Assembly (NCBI GenBank): GCA_900549545.1
Contig: URPA01000003.1
Span: forward strand, 1 to 64,000
DNA: 64,000 nucleotides
Direction: 5' to 3'
Source of the DNA: an uncultured Eubacteriales bacterium
Lineage (GTDB): Bacteria; Bacillota; Clostridia; Oscillospirales; Oscillospiraceae
Below the pieces are notes generated by a model, which ran no database searches, was not told where the DNA came from, and worked only from the letters and a program-made list of their open reading frames with translations. Positions 39,796 to 48,649 of this stretch are shown here, piece after piece (the first letter of the stretch is position 1; each line of letters begins with the position of its first letter). The translations under genes were made by a program, and so were the position numbers.

Positions 39796-39928
39796 GCATT
39801 TTTGCCCAGCGTGAGATGGCAAAAATGCACTCTCTCCGCGCAAAGTGTTTTTGCCGAGGTACATGTCCCCGGCAAAAACTTATTTGAATTTTGTTCGCCA
39901 ACTGCGGTTGGCGAACTCTGCGAGGCTT
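39796..39928. repeat. Array of three hairpins ending in a dispersed 19-bp repeat
   Basis: Perfect stems GCATTTTTGCC/GGCAAAAATGC (39796-39806, 39818-39828), GTTTTTGCC/GGCAAAAAC (39847-39855, 39871-39879) and TTCGCCAAC/GTTGGCGAA (39894-39902, 39907-39915). They are followed by the 19-bp sequence shared with 149-167. No gene is seen between rpmA and obgE. Confidence 0.7.
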
Positions 39929-40008
39929 CTTAGTTATTTTCAGAGGGCGGCTTCTGTCCGGCCTTTATGTTATTATTAGCTGCTGTTTCGGCAGAAAGGA
40001 GAAAAGGC

Positions 40009-41292
40009 ATGGCCGCTTCTTTTGTTGACAAGGCGCGCATAACCGTTATCGCCGGGCGCGGCGGGGACGGGGCTGTGGCGTTTCATAGGGAAAAATATGT
40101 CGCAGCCGGCGGCCCCGACGGGGGCGACGGCGGGCGCGGCGGCAGCATTGTCTTCGTGCCTGATGACAATATGTCCACCCTGATGGACTTTCGCTATAAG
40201 CGCAAGTTTACCGCCGGAAACGGCGCAAACGGTCAGGGCAAGCGCTGCTATGGCAAGGACGGGGAAACCCTGTATATCCGTGTCCCCCGCGGTACGCTTA
40301 TACGCGACACCGCGACCGGTGCCGTGATGCACGATATGTCCGTCGGCGGCGAATGGGTCGCCGCGAAGGGCGGCAGAGGCGGCTGGGGCAATATGCACTT
40401 TGCAACCCCCACCCGTCAGGTCCCGCGCTTTGCAAAGCCGGGTCTGCCCGGCGAGAGCCACGATATAACGCTTGAGCTCAAGCTGCTGGCCGATGTCGGC
40501 CTCGTGGGCTTTCCCAATGTGGGCAAATCCACGCTGCTCTCGGTCGTGAGCAAGGCGCACCCCAAGATAGCAAACTATCACTTCACAACGCTGTTTCCAA
40601 ACCTCGGCGTTGTATATGTGGATGAGGGCTCGTCCTTCGTCATGGCGGATATTCCCGGCATAATTGAGGGTGCCTCCGAGGGCGCTGGGCTCGGGCATGA
40701 TTTTCTGCGCCATATTGACCGCTGCCGACTGCTTGTGCATCTGGTGGATGTCTCCGGCAGCGAGGGGCGCGACCCTGTGGAGGATTTTGACGCGATAAAC
40801 GCCGAGCTTCGGGAGTACAGCGAGGAGCTTGCCTCCCGGCCGCAGATCGTCGCCGCCAACAAGTGCGATCTGCTGGGCGATGACCGGGAGAACATTGAGC
40901 GGCTCAAGGCCCGCGCTGAGGAGCTGGGTTATGAGTTTTTTGAGCTCTCCGCCGCAACACATATGGGAAGCAGCGAGCTTGTGCACGCCTGTGCCCGCCG
41001 CCTGACGGAGCTCCCCCCCATCCGCAGCTTTGAGGCGGATTATGTCCCGCCCGAGCCTGTTATCGACACCTCGGAGGATCTCAGCATCCAGAACTTTGAC
41101 GACATGTGGGTCGTTGAAGGCCCGTGGCTCCAGCGCCTTGTCGCAACCGTCAACTTCTCCGACTATGAAAGCCGCATGTACTTTGACCGCATCCTGCGCG
41201 AGGCGGGCGTGTTCAAGCGCATGGAGGAGATGGGCGTCAGGGACGGGGACACCGTCAGCATGTACGATTTGATGTTTGAATATAAAGATTAA
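40009..41292 (+). CDS. obgE: GTPase Obg (CgtA)
   Basis: ObgE is a ribosome-associated GTPase in 50S assembly and stress signalling, and in B. subtilis is needed for sporulation initiation. The 427 residues show the glycine-rich Obg fold (VIAGRGGDGAVAFHREKY, GPDGGDGGRGG), the G domain (VGFPNVGKSTLL, DIPGIIEGAS, NKCD) and a C-terminal OCT domain (WVVEGPWLQRLVATVNF). The ATG at 40009 has AGGAGAAA upstream. It follows rplU-rpmA as in many bacteria. Confidence 0.98.
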   Translation: MAASFVDKARITVIAGRGGDGAVAFHREKYVAAGGPDGGDGGRGGSIVFVPDDNMSTLMDFRYKRKFTAGNGANGQGKRCYGKDGETLYIRVPRGTLIRDTATGAVMHDMSVGGEWVAAKGGRGGWGNMHFATPTRQVPRFAKPGLPGESHDITLELKLLADVGLVGFPNVGKSTLLSVVSKAHPKIANYHFTTLFPNLGVVYVDEGSSFVMADIPGIIEGASEGAGLGHDFLRHIDRCRLLVHLVDVSGSEGRDPVEDFDAINAELREYSEELASRPQIVAANKCDLLGDDRENIERLKARAEELGYEFFELSAATHMGSSELVHACARRLTELPPIRSFEADYVPPEPVIDTSEDLSIQNFDDMWVVEGPWLQRLVATVNFSDYESRMYFDRILREAGVFKRMEEMGVRDGDTVSMYDLMFEYKD

Positions 41293-41325
41293 AACCGCTC
41301 GTAGACAAAGGCTTTGCCTATTGCA

Positions 41326-41360
41326 AAAAAATTCCTTCGGATTTTCCGAAGGAATTTTTT
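41326..41360. terminator. Bidirectional terminator between obgE and ktrA
   Basis: Fifteen-base arms (AAAAAATTCCTTCGG at 41326-41340, complement at 41346-41360) give U tracts on both strands. Confidence 0.9.
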
Positions 41361-41361
41361 A

Positions 41362-42009
41362 TTATAGATGCAGCAGCTTTTTCACATCGGCATCCTTGCC
41401 GATGACAAGCACCTTTTCATCCGCCGAGAACACATGGTCGGCCTTTATCATCCCGTCCACGGTGTCTCCGCTCTTGAGAGCGACAATGTTCATCCCGTAC
41501 TTTTGCCGCACGGCAATGGAGGCGGGGGGCTTGCCTACCCACTCCCTGGGCACGGCAATCTCATAGATAGAAAACCCGTCCGCCACGGGGATATAGTCAA
41601 AAATCAGCTCGCTGGAAAAGCAGACCGCCGTCCAGTTGGCAAGCTCCCGCTCGGGGTAGACGACCTGATCCGCGCCGTTACGCATCAGAAACTTCTCCTG
41701 AATACCGTCTGCGGCTCTGGAAACCACGAGCGGCGCACCGTAATCCTTCAAAAGCGAGGTAATCTCAAGCGAGCTCTGGAAGTCGTTGCCTATGCTGACT
41801 ATGCAGACGTCAAAATTCCTGACGCCCAGAGACTTGATGACCGCTTCATTGGTGCAGTCGGCAATCTTGGCGTTGGTCACATAGGGCAAAACGGCGTTGA
41901 CACGCTCCTCGTTGATGTCAATGGCGAGCACGTCCTGATTGAGCTCATTGAGCTTGACGGCGGTATGATAGCCAAAACGGCCCAGACCAATAAGCAAAAC
42001 AGATTTCAT
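41362..42009 (-). CDS. ktrA: Potassium uptake regulatory subunit KtrA/TrkA
   Basis: A 215-residue RCK-domain protein that binds nucleotide and gates the membrane potassium channel subunit. The N-terminal Rossmann VLLIGLGRFGYHTAVKLNEL and acidic VLAIDINEERV bind NAD or ATP. A C-terminal RCK_C domain follows (KYGMNIVALKSGDTVDGMI). It has one RCK domain, as in KtrA. The ATG at 42009 has GAGGAGAAG upstream and lies 13 nt after the transporter gene. Confidence 0.93.
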   Translation of the reverse strand: MKSVLLIGLGRFGYHTAVKLNELNQDVLAIDINEERVNAVLPYVTNAKIADCTNEAVIKSLGVRNFDVCIVSIGNDFQSSLEITSLLKDYGAPLVVSRAADGIQEKFLMRNGADQVVYPERELANWTAVCFSSELIFDYIPVADGFSIYEIAVPREWVGKPPASIAVRQKYGMNIVALKSGDTVDGMIKADHVFSADEKVLVIGKDADVKKLLHL

Positions 42010-42022
42010 AGTTCTTCTCCTC

Positions 42023-43369
42023 TCAGCCCACGGCGACAGTTTCCTCAGGCAGGCGCACGGCACTGCCGAGGTGGTCCTGTTCAACCACGGCGTACATAAG
42101 CGTCAGGCCGCCGACACGGCCAAAATACATAAGGCAGATAAGCAAAACATGCGACACCGCGCTCAGCCCCGGAGTATAGCCCAGGGACAGGCCCACCGTC
42201 GCCACGGCGGAGGCGGCCTCGAACATCGCGCCCATAAGCGGAATCCCGTCAGCAAGGCGGATAAGCAGCCCGCCGCCGACAAAGAGCAGCATATACAGCA
42301 GGAAGATAGCCACGGCGTTTCTTATAGTCGCCGCGGAGAGCCGCCTGCCGAAGCCCTCGGCGTTGGCCTTGCCGCGGAAGGCGGATATCATCGTCAGCAG
42401 CAGCACCGCGAGCGTGTTGACCTTGAAGCCGCCCGCAGTCGATCCCGTCGCCCCGCCGACGAGCATCAGCATAACGGTGACAAGCTGGCTTCCGCTGCCA
42501 AGAGCATCAAGCGGCACGGTGTTAAAGCCCGCCGTGCGCGTGGTGACGGACTGGAAAAGCGCCGCTAAGAAGCTCTCCCCGCCCGGGGCCGCTATGCCGG
42601 GGTTATGCAGAAGCTCACCCGCATAGCAGGCAAAGCCGCCAACGAGCAGCACCGCGCTGAGCACAAGCACCATGCGCGTCTGGGCAGAGTACCGCTTGAA
42701 GCGCAGGCCCTTATCGCGGATATCGCCCCAGGTGAGAAAGCCGATGCCGCCGGAGATTATCAGGAGGCTCAGCGTGATGACAACAAGCGGATCACCAGTG
42801 AAAGCGGTCATGGACGAAAACGGCTCGTTAACACCCATCAGGTCAAAGCCCGCGTTGCAGAAGGCGGACACGGAATGAAACACCGCATACCACAGCCCGC
42901 GCCCGAAGCCGAACATCGGCACGAAGCGAAAGCTAAGCGCCAGAGCACCCAGAGCCTCGATGCAAAAAGAGGTTTTGAGGATGAAGCTTGTCTGCCGCAG
43001 GATGCCGCCGACATGCGGGGCGGAAATCGACTCCTGCATTATCCAGCGCTGGCGGAGGCTGATTTTCTTGCCGGAAATGATAGAGAGCGCCACCGCGATG
43101 GTCACAACACCCATGCCGCCGATCTGGATAAGCAGCAGGATAACCGCCTGACCAAATCCCGTCCAATGGCTGAAGGTGTCATACACCACAAGCCCGGTGA
43201 CGCAGGTGGCGGAGGTAGACGTGAAGAGAGCGTTGAGAAATGGTGTGCTCTCCCCTGTTTTTGCGGCGAAGGGCAGCATGAGCAGGAGCGTCCCCAGCAG
43301 GATGACCGCAAGAAAGCCCAAAAGCACCATTCTCGGCGGGCCGATATGCCGCGTAAAGCCCCGTTTCAT
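42023..43369 (-). CDS. ktrB: Potassium transporter KtrB/TrkH
   Basis: This 448-residue membrane protein is the ion-conducting subunit of a Ktr/Trk potassium uptake system, with four repeated helix-pore-helix units. Selectivity-filter segments include TSATCVTGLVVYDT, HSVSAFCNAGFDLMG, TRTAGFNTVPL and ASAVATVGLSLGYTP. It is coupled to ktrA. The ATG at 43369 has GGAGGTGAGG upstream. Confidence 0.94.
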   Translation of the reverse strand: MKRGFTRHIGPPRMVLLGFLAVILLGTLLLMLPFAAKTGESTPFLNALFTSTSATCVTGLVVYDTFSHWTGFGQAVILLLIQIGGMGVVTIAVALSIISGKKISLRQRWIMQESISAPHVGGILRQTSFILKTSFCIEALGALALSFRFVPMFGFGRGLWYAVFHSVSAFCNAGFDLMGVNEPFSSMTAFTGDPLVVITLSLLIISGGIGFLTWGDIRDKGLRFKRYSAQTRMVLVLSAVLLVGGFACYAGELLHNPGIAAPGGESFLAALFQSVTTRTAGFNTVPLDALGSGSQLVTVMLMLVGGATGSTAGGFKVNTLAVLLLTMISAFRGKANAEGFGRRLSAATIRNAVAIFLLYMLLFVGGGLLIRLADGIPLMGAMFEAASAVATVGLSLGYTPGLSAVSHVLLICLMYFGRVGGLTLMYAVVEQDHLGSAVRLPEETVAVG

Positions 43370-43402
43370 TCCCTCACCTCCGTAAAAACCAATAGTCATG
43401 TT

Positions 43403-43431
43403 ATTATAGCATTTATTTTCCAATACAGCAA
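43403..43431 (-). promoter_or_regulatory. Promoter of ktrB-ktrA
   Basis: On the minus strand TTGCTG (43426-43431) and TATAAT (43403-43408) are 17 bp apart, 34 bp before the ktrB ATG. Confidence 0.6.
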
Positions 43432-43465
43432 TAGCAGAGGTCTGCGTCAAATAGACCTCTGCTAT
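43431..43465 (-). terminator. Hairpin after the membrane glycosyltransferase gene
   Basis: Thirteen-base arms ATAGCAGAGGTCT (43431-43443) and AGACCTCTGCTAT (43453-43465) lie 6 nt past the stop. There is no strong U tract. Confidence 0.6.
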
Positions 43466-43470
43466 ATGAT

Positions 43471-44751
43471 TTATGCTGTTTTCCGCGCCGTGGGCAGCTT
43501 TTTCTGCCGGGCTGTGCATATCTGATGCAAATTCATGCTGCGGCTGTGGTCAATGGGCTGCCAGCTCACGTCCTTGAAGAGCGAGGCAATGCAGATGGGG
43601 AGATATGTGAACATGAAAACGGGGAAAGTGAAGGCGTAGAATATCTTTTTCCCGGTGCCGCAATATATCTGCCGCCACTCGGTTACTGTGGTTATAGCTC
43701 CCAGCACAAAGAGCGTCATGTACAGGTTCAAAATTGTTGTGCCTATTGACATTCCCAGTGCGCTAAGGTCCCGCCCCGTGCCAAAGCTTATAAAAGCGGC
43801 GGCAATATTCACGACCACGCTCAGCGACGTGAGCACCGCGGCGGGCATGATGTTCATTGCCATATCATAGCAGGAGGCGCTGCGCTTTTTGAAGATGCCG
43901 CGCATAAGCTCGCCGCCATAGCGGGCGAAAACCTGAAGATAACCCCGCGACCAGCGCAGGCGCTGCCGCCACGACTGGCGAAAGCTCACCGGCTGCTCAT
44001 CATAAACCACCGCCGTCGGGCAGTAGCCTATCTTCTCGCCGTGCACGACGTTATCGATGGTAAATTCAATATCCTCCGTCAGCAAAAAGAAGTTCCATCC
44101 GCCGCAGCGTTCGAGAATTTCATGGGAGAACATGAAGCCCGTGCCGGAGACGGCGCAGCTCGTGCCGAGCAGCATACGCGCGTTATTGAGATACCGCGCC
44201 TCGCGCAGAAACCAAAGGGCGTAACCGGCGGATATCCAGTTGTCGCCGTAATTTTTGGAGTTGCGGTAGCTGGTGATTATGCGATAGCCGTCGGAAAAGG
44301 TCTTGTTCATCTCGCTTATGTAGTTCGGGGCGAGGATATTGTCCGCGTCAAGGACAATGTACGCGTCGTGAGCGGGCTCGTCATTGCATATGGCGCTGAG
44401 CAGGAAATTCAGGGCGTAGCCCTTGCCGATGCGCGTTTCGCTGTGCCGGGTGTAGACCACAGCACCCCGGGCGGCGGCGACCGCCGCTGTATCGTCCGTG
44501 CAGTTATCAGCGACTACATATATATCCACAAGCTCCGCCGGGTAATCCTGCACGCGGATGCTGTCGATAAGCTCGCCGATTACCGCGCGCTCGTTGCGCG
44601 CTGCGATGAGCACAGCGTAGCGGTGTAGTTTTGCCTGCTTATGGGGCTTGTGCTTTTTGAAAAGCGAGACGGGGATATAGAAAAACTGATACGAATAGCA
44701 CAGGAAAAACAGGCACATTATTACAAAATTGAAAATCTCTATCGCGCGCAT
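43471..44751 (-). CDS. Membrane-bound family 2 glycosyltransferase (cellulose synthase-like)
   Basis: The 426 residues have an N-terminal membrane helix, a GT2 domain (AVLIAARNERAVIGELIDSI, VADNCTDDT, VLDADN, LLTEDIEF) and the QxxRW-type RQRLRW motif of processive synthases, then three or four C-terminal helices. It could polymerise or transfer a sugar at the membrane. The product is unknown. The ATG at 44751 has AAAGGAG upstream and overlaps the TVP38-family gene by 13 nt. Confidence 0.9.
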   Translation of the reverse strand: MRAIEIFNFVIMCLFFLCYSYQFFYIPVSLFKKHKPHKQAKLHRYAVLIAARNERAVIGELIDSIRVQDYPAELVDIYVVADNCTDDTAAVAAARGAVVYTRHSETRIGKGYALNFLLSAICNDEPAHDAYIVLDADNILAPNYISEMNKTFSDGYRIITSYRNSKNYGDNWISAGYALWFLREARYLNNARMLLGTSCAVSGTGFMFSHEILERCGGWNFFLLTEDIEFTIDNVVHGEKIGYCPTAVVYDEQPVSFRQSWRQRLRWSRGYLQVFARYGGELMRGIFKKRSASCYDMAMNIMPAAVLTSLSVVVNIAAAFISFGTGRDLSALGMSIGTTILNLYMTLFVLGAITTVTEWRQIYCGTGKKIFYAFTFPVFMFTYLPICIASLFKDVSWQPIDHSRSMNLHQICTARQKKLPTARKTA

Positions 44752-45485
44752 TTCGCCGCTCCTTTCTCTGCCGAGGCAGGCTCCTGGTGTTTGCTGCAAA
44801 TCCGGCTGTATATCCAAAATCCGCCCGCGCTGATGAGCAGGGTCAGGGCGAAAACCGCTGCCGCGAGGATATAGCTCTTTGTACCAAGCGCGTCCCCGCC
44901 GAGGGTAGAGGTCAGCACCGACGGTATCCGGCCGACGGAGCAGATAAGCAGCAGCGTCCCAAGCTTTATATCTGTAAGCCCCGCATAGTAGCACAGCAGG
45001 TCCTTCGGTGTGCCGGGCAGCATGAAGATGAGGGCGAATATCGCCGTGCGTTTGGGGGACGAGCGCAAAAAGCGGAGCTTACTCAGCTTTTCCCGAGTGA
45101 AAAACAGCTCACAGAGCCTTGTCCCAAAGCGGCGCACAAGCAGGATAACAAGGCTGCTGCCAAGCCCCGTCGCGATAAGGCAGAGTATAGTGCCCTCCAC
45201 AGTGCCGAAGGCATAGCCCGCGGCTATCTCCAGCGGCTCACCCGGTATGATGGCGACGGTTATCTGCAAAACCACCATGCCGATGTATATGAGCCTGCCG
45301 CCGATGCCGTGCTCGTCCACCAGCGCGCGGAACTTCTCCGGGTCGGAGGCAAACTCGAGCATGGGCAGGCCGATGAAATAAAACACCGCAGCGCTCAGCA
45401 GCAAAAATATTGCGAGAGACAGCAGCGATATCAGGCGCCTGCTGCCCTGGCTAAGCTCTGTGCGGTTTTGATTTTTATTGTCCAT
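44739..45485 (-). CDS. TVP38/TMEM64-family membrane protein (DedA-like)
   Basis: A 248-residue VTT/DedA-like membrane protein with about six helices. The family core is VAIIPGEPLEIAAGYAFG and, later, FMLPGTPKDLLCYYAGLT. Relatives scramble or flip lipids, or support undecaprenyl phosphate recycling. Its overlap with a membrane glycosyltransferase fits lipid-carrier handling. The ATG at 45485 has GGGGAGG upstream. Confidence 0.88.
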   Translation of the reverse strand: MDNKNQNRTELSQGSRRLISLLSLAIFLLLSAAVFYFIGLPMLEFASDPEKFRALVDEHGIGGRLIYIGMVVLQITVAIIPGEPLEIAAGYAFGTVEGTILCLIATGLGSSLVILLVRRFGTRLCELFFTREKLSKLRFLRSSPKRTAIFALIFMLPGTPKDLLCYYAGLTDIKLGTLLLICSVGRIPSVLTSTLGGDALGTKSYILAAAVFALTLLISAGGFWIYSRICSKHQEPASAEKGAAKCAR

Positions 45486-45512
45486 ATCGCGCCTCCCCTC
45501 TTTGCTGCCGCC

Positions 45513-45770
45513 ATTATACAAAACGGGGCATTAAGAAAAAAGCCGGGGATTGTTTATGATTTAATTAAGCTTGAGGAAATATCAGGAGCCGGGCAGGCAG
45601 CGCGGGCGGGCTTGAGGAACTAAAGTCTGGAGTCCGGGGAGAGTCCGGGGAAGACTCGGGGAGAAACGGAGAGAACCGGCCCGCGCTGTCGGAGCGGACG
45701 ATATATCCCGGCCCCTGACAGTGCTTAGTTTACCGCTCCCCCGCCGCCGCTGCCATAGATATGCCTTACA
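45513..45770. other. Intergenic region with purine-rich short repeats
   Basis: No gene is seen between 45486 and 45854. A minus-strand TATAAT at 45513-45518 may be the -10 for the TVP38 gene. AGTCCGGGGAG is repeated in tandem at 45631-45652 with a third diverged copy, making a G/A-rich tract. Confidence 0.4.
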
Positions 45771-45809
45771 AAAAAAGCCCCCGCCTTACAAAACTGTAAG
45801 ACGAGGGGC
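45771..45809 (-). terminator. Terminator for the nagB-like/glmM operon
   Basis: On the minus strand GCCCCTCGTCTTAC and GTAAGGCGGGGGC (45777-45809) form a stem with small bulges, followed by TTTTTT. A second stem GAGCAGCCCT/AGGGCTGCTC lies at 45824-45846, nearer the stop. Confidence 0.75.
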
Positions 45810-45854
45810 GTCTAAATGCAGATGAGCAGCCCTAATAGGGCTGCTCAATTAAAA

Positions 45855-46514
45855 TTATTTTTTCTTTACCACATTTCCGGCGGATTTATATATGCTCTCG
45901 GGCGGGACAGTGCCTCTGACGCTGGAGGTGGGGTAGATATTGCTGTCGCGGCAGACGACCGTTCCGGGATTGAGGACGCTGTTGCAGCCGACCTCTACCC
46001 TGTCGCCAAGGATAGCGCCGAACTTCTTGCGCCCGGTCTCGATATTGCCGTCGGGTGTCTTGACGGTGACAAGGGTCTTGTCGCTCTTGACATTGCTGGT
46101 AATAGAGCCGGCGCCCATATGCGCCTTGAAGCCGAGGACGGAATCGCCAACGTAGTTATAATGCGGGGTCTGGACGTTATCGAACAGCACCACGTTTTTA
46201 AGCTCCACAGAGTTACCGACGACGGCCTTCTTGCCGACAATGGCGCTGCCGCGGATGAAGGCGCAGTGGCGCACCTCGGCCTCATGGTCGATAATGCAGG
46301 GTGCGCCGATATACGCCGATGGGAAAACCTTGGCGTCCTTCGCTATCCACACGCCCTCGGACGGGTGGTCAAACTCCTCCGGGCTGAGGGTCTCACCCAG
46401 CTTGAGGATGAAGGGCTTTATATCATCCAGCACCTCCCAAGGGTAGGTCTTGCCCTCAAAAAGCTCCGCCGCTATGGTCTTGCTCAGGTCTAAAAGTTCA
46501 TTTATTTTAACCAT
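45855..46514 (-). CDS. GlmU C-terminal-like left-handed beta-helix protein
   Basis: The 219 residues are a hexapeptide-repeat beta-helix (WIAKDAKVFPSAYIGAP, AFIRGSAIVGKKAVVGN, NYVGDSVLGFKAHMGAGS, KKFGAILGDRVEVGCNSVLNPGT) like the acetyltransferase half of GlmU or UDP-sugar pyrophosphorylase-like proteins. The nucleotidyltransferase half is absent. It begins 1 nt after glmM, so acetylation of glucosamine-1-phosphate or a related sugar is plausible. Confidence 0.82.
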   Translation of the reverse strand: MVKINELLDLSKTIAAELFEGKTYPWEVLDDIKPFILKLGETLSPEEFDHPSEGVWIAKDAKVFPSAYIGAPCIIDHEAEVRHCAFIRGSAIVGKKAVVGNSVELKNVVLFDNVQTPHYNYVGDSVLGFKAHMGAGSITSNVKSDKTLVTVKTPDGNIETGRKKFGAILGDRVEVGCNSVLNPGTVVCRDSNIYPTSSVRGTVPPESIYKSAGNVVKKK

Positions 46515-46515
46515 C

Positions 46516-47865
46516 TTACTTCACCCGAATCAGCTTTCCCGCCTTTTTCATGGCGTCAATTATCGCGTCAACCTTCTCCTCGCAAAGCTCGTGGGTCGTA
46601 GCCTCGGACATTACACGCAGCAGCGGCTCTGTCCCGCTCTTGCGCAGCAGGACACGGCCATTGTCGCCAAGCTCCGCCTCCGCCTTCGCGACGGCGGCCT
46701 TGACCTCTTCACAGTTGAGCGTCTCGTCCTTATCGGTGACAACGACGTTTTTGAGAACCTGCGGATACATGGTCATGCCGGCGGCAAGCTCGGAAAGGGT
46801 CATCTTCGTCTCGCACATGGCCTCCATGACCTTGATTGCGGTGAGCAAACCGTCCCCGGTATTGGCAAACTGGCCAAAGATAATGTGGCCGGACTGTTCG
46901 CCGCCGATAAGGTGCCCGTTGCGGCGCATATTCTCCGCCACGTATTTATCGCCCACAGCGGTCTTTTCATAGCCTATGCCGAGCGCGTCAAGCGCTTTAT
47001 AAAGGCCCATGTTGGACATGACGGTGGTGACGACCTTGGAGCTGCCGAGGCTGCCGCGCTCCTGCATATACTTTGCGCAGACATACATGATATGGTCGCC
47101 GTTTACGACATTGCCCTTCTCGTCCACGGCGAGGCAGCGGTCAGCGTCCCCGTCAAAGGCGAAGCCGACGTCGAGCTTATTGTCCACAACGAATTTTTGC
47201 AGCTGCTCAATATGGGTCGAGCCGCAGTCTACATTTATATTCAGGCCATCGGGCTTGTTGCTGATGACATAGGTGTCAGCGCCCAGCGCGTCAAAGATGC
47301 TCTTGGCCATCATCCAGGTGCTGCCGTTTGCGCAGTCAAGGCCGACCTTGCGGCCCTTATAGGAGCGCGTGGCAAGAGAGATGAGATAGCCGATATAGCG
47401 GTTGCGTCCGGCGGAATAGTCAACGGTTCTGCCTATGTCCGCCTGAAGCGCAAAGGGCAGCTCCTCCGCGCCGTCGAGATACGCTTCGATGCCGTCAAGC
47501 ACGGATTCCTCCATCTTCTCACCGTCGGCGTTGATGAGCTTGATGCCGTTGTCGTAATAGGGGTTGTGGCTGGCGGAGATCATAACGCCGCAGTCAAAAT
47601 CGTCGGCTCTGGCTATGTAGGATACGCTCGGGGTGCTGGTGACGTGCAGAAGATACGCGTCCGCGCCTGAGGCGGTCAGCCCCGCGCAGAGGGCAGACTC
47701 AAACATGTAGCTTGAGCGGCGGGTATCCTTGCCGATGACGACCTTCGCCTTGTGCTCCTTCCCGTAATACCAGCCCAGATAGCGGCCTATCTTAAAAGCA
47801 TGGTCAACGGTCAGGTCTTTATTGGCTTCACCGCGGAAACCGTCAGTTCCGAAATATTTACCCAT
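46516..47865 (-). CDS. glmM: Phosphoglucosamine mutase GlmM
   Basis: GlmM interconverts glucosamine-6-phosphate and glucosamine-1-phosphate for UDP-GlcNAc and peptidoglycan. The 449 residues begin KYFGTDGFRGEANKDLT, with the phospho-Ser loop MISASHNPYYDNGIKL, metal site FDGDADR and sugar loop GGEQSGHII. RKSGTEPLLRVM is the phosphate-binding end. It lies between the nagB-like gene and the beta-helix protein. Confidence 0.96.
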   Translation of the reverse strand: MGKYFGTDGFRGEANKDLTVDHAFKIGRYLGWYYGKEHKAKVVIGKDTRRSSYMFESALCAGLTASGADAYLLHVTSTPSVSYIARADDFDCGVMISASHNPYYDNGIKLINADGEKMEESVLDGIEAYLDGAEELPFALQADIGRTVDYSAGRNRYIGYLISLATRSYKGRKVGLDCANGSTWMMAKSIFDALGADTYVISNKPDGLNINVDCGSTHIEQLQKFVVDNKLDVGFAFDGDADRCLAVDEKGNVVNGDHIMYVCAKYMQERGSLGSSKVVTTVMSNMGLYKALDALGIGYEKTAVGDKYVAENMRRNGHLIGGEQSGHIIFGQFANTGDGLLTAIKVMEAMCETKMTLSELAAGMTMYPQVLKNVVVTDKDETLNCEEVKAAVAKAEAELGDNGRVLLRKSGTEPLLRVMSEATTHELCEEKVDAIIDAMKKAGKLIRVK

Positions 47866-47899
47866 AGAATTTCTCCATTTCCGCCGTTTTAACGGCTTT

Positions 47900-48598
47900 T
47901 TATAGCTTTTCTGCTGCGGCAGGGTCTAAATAAACATTAACCTCCGAGGGCACCTGCAAAAACGCGGCGGGCACAACGCTGTCATCCCTGCCATAGAGCA
48001 TGTTGAAAACCGGCTCCGCCTTCTCGGTGCCGAGAGCTATGACCATGATCTGCTTTGCCATGACAAGGGTCTTGATGCCCATGGTGTAAGCCCGCTCGGG
48101 CACGTTCTCCTCCCCGCCGAAGGCCTCCGCCAGCTGGCGGCGGGTGGGCGCTGTGAGCTTCTGCACATGGGTGAGGGAGCTATACGGCGTTGCAGGCTCG
48201 TTATAGCCGATGTGCGCGTTCATGCCGAGGCCAAGCACCGCGAGGTCAAGCCCACCGGCGGCGCTTATCATATCGTCAAACCCGGTATAGTTCTCCCCGG
48301 TCAGGAACACGCAGTTGTTGACGTCAAGGTCGGTCTCCGCCGCGAGGCGCTCAATGCTGCGCCGGCTGCTCAGCTCACCCGCGTCACTTTCAAACTCCGT
48401 CACAGTAAAAACGCGCGCCTTTGAGAGGCTGAAAGCACCTGCCTTGTACAGCTCAGTGAGCTTTTTGAAGAGCTTCTCCGCCGTTCTCCCCGCGCAGAGT
48501 GCGAGATTGGCCTCCGGCTTATCGCGCAGGAGGGCGCACACCTGCCCCGCCGCAGCGGAGAGAGCCTCATTTTCATTCAGAATAATGGTTTTTATAAT
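47900..48598 (-). CDS. Diverged NagB/6-phosphogluconolactonase-family protein
   Basis: Homologous along its length to glucosamine-6-phosphate deaminase but with altered sites. The substrate loop LPTGGTP is LCAGRTA, the NMDEY general-base block is VTEFE, and NDGHIAFNEP is MNAHIGYNEP (catalytic Asp to Asn; His and Glu kept). It may be a pseudoenzyme or act on another sugar phosphate. The frame from GTG (48541) lacks the first strand of the fold. Extending to ATT at 48598, 9 nt after AAAGG, restores IIKTIILNENEALSAAA, giving 232 residues. Confidence 0.78.
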   Translation of the reverse strand: MIKTIILNENEALSAAAGQVCALLRDKPEANLALCAGRTAEKLFKKLTELYKAGAFSLSKARVFTVTEFESDAGELSSRRSIERLAAETDLDVNNCVFLTGENYTGFDDMISAAGGLDLAVLGLGMNAHIGYNEPATPYSSLTHVQKLTAPTRRQLAEAFGGEENVPERAYTMGIKTLVMAKQIMVIALGTEKAEPVFNMLYGRDDSVVPAAFLQVPSEVNVYLDPAAAEKL

Positions 48599-48649
48599 AT
48601 TTCGCCGCCTTTCGGAAAAAATAAATCAAAATATTCGAGGTGAAGGTCA

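Noticed and set aside
45631..45660. CRISPR-like tandem repeats
   Set aside because: The AGTCCGGGGAG units are very short, adjacent and without spacers or cas genes.
48541..48598. Start of the nagB-like gene at GTG 48541
   Set aside because: It removes the first beta-strand and lacks a good ribosome-binding site. The upstream ATT extension restores both, but the choice is unproven.
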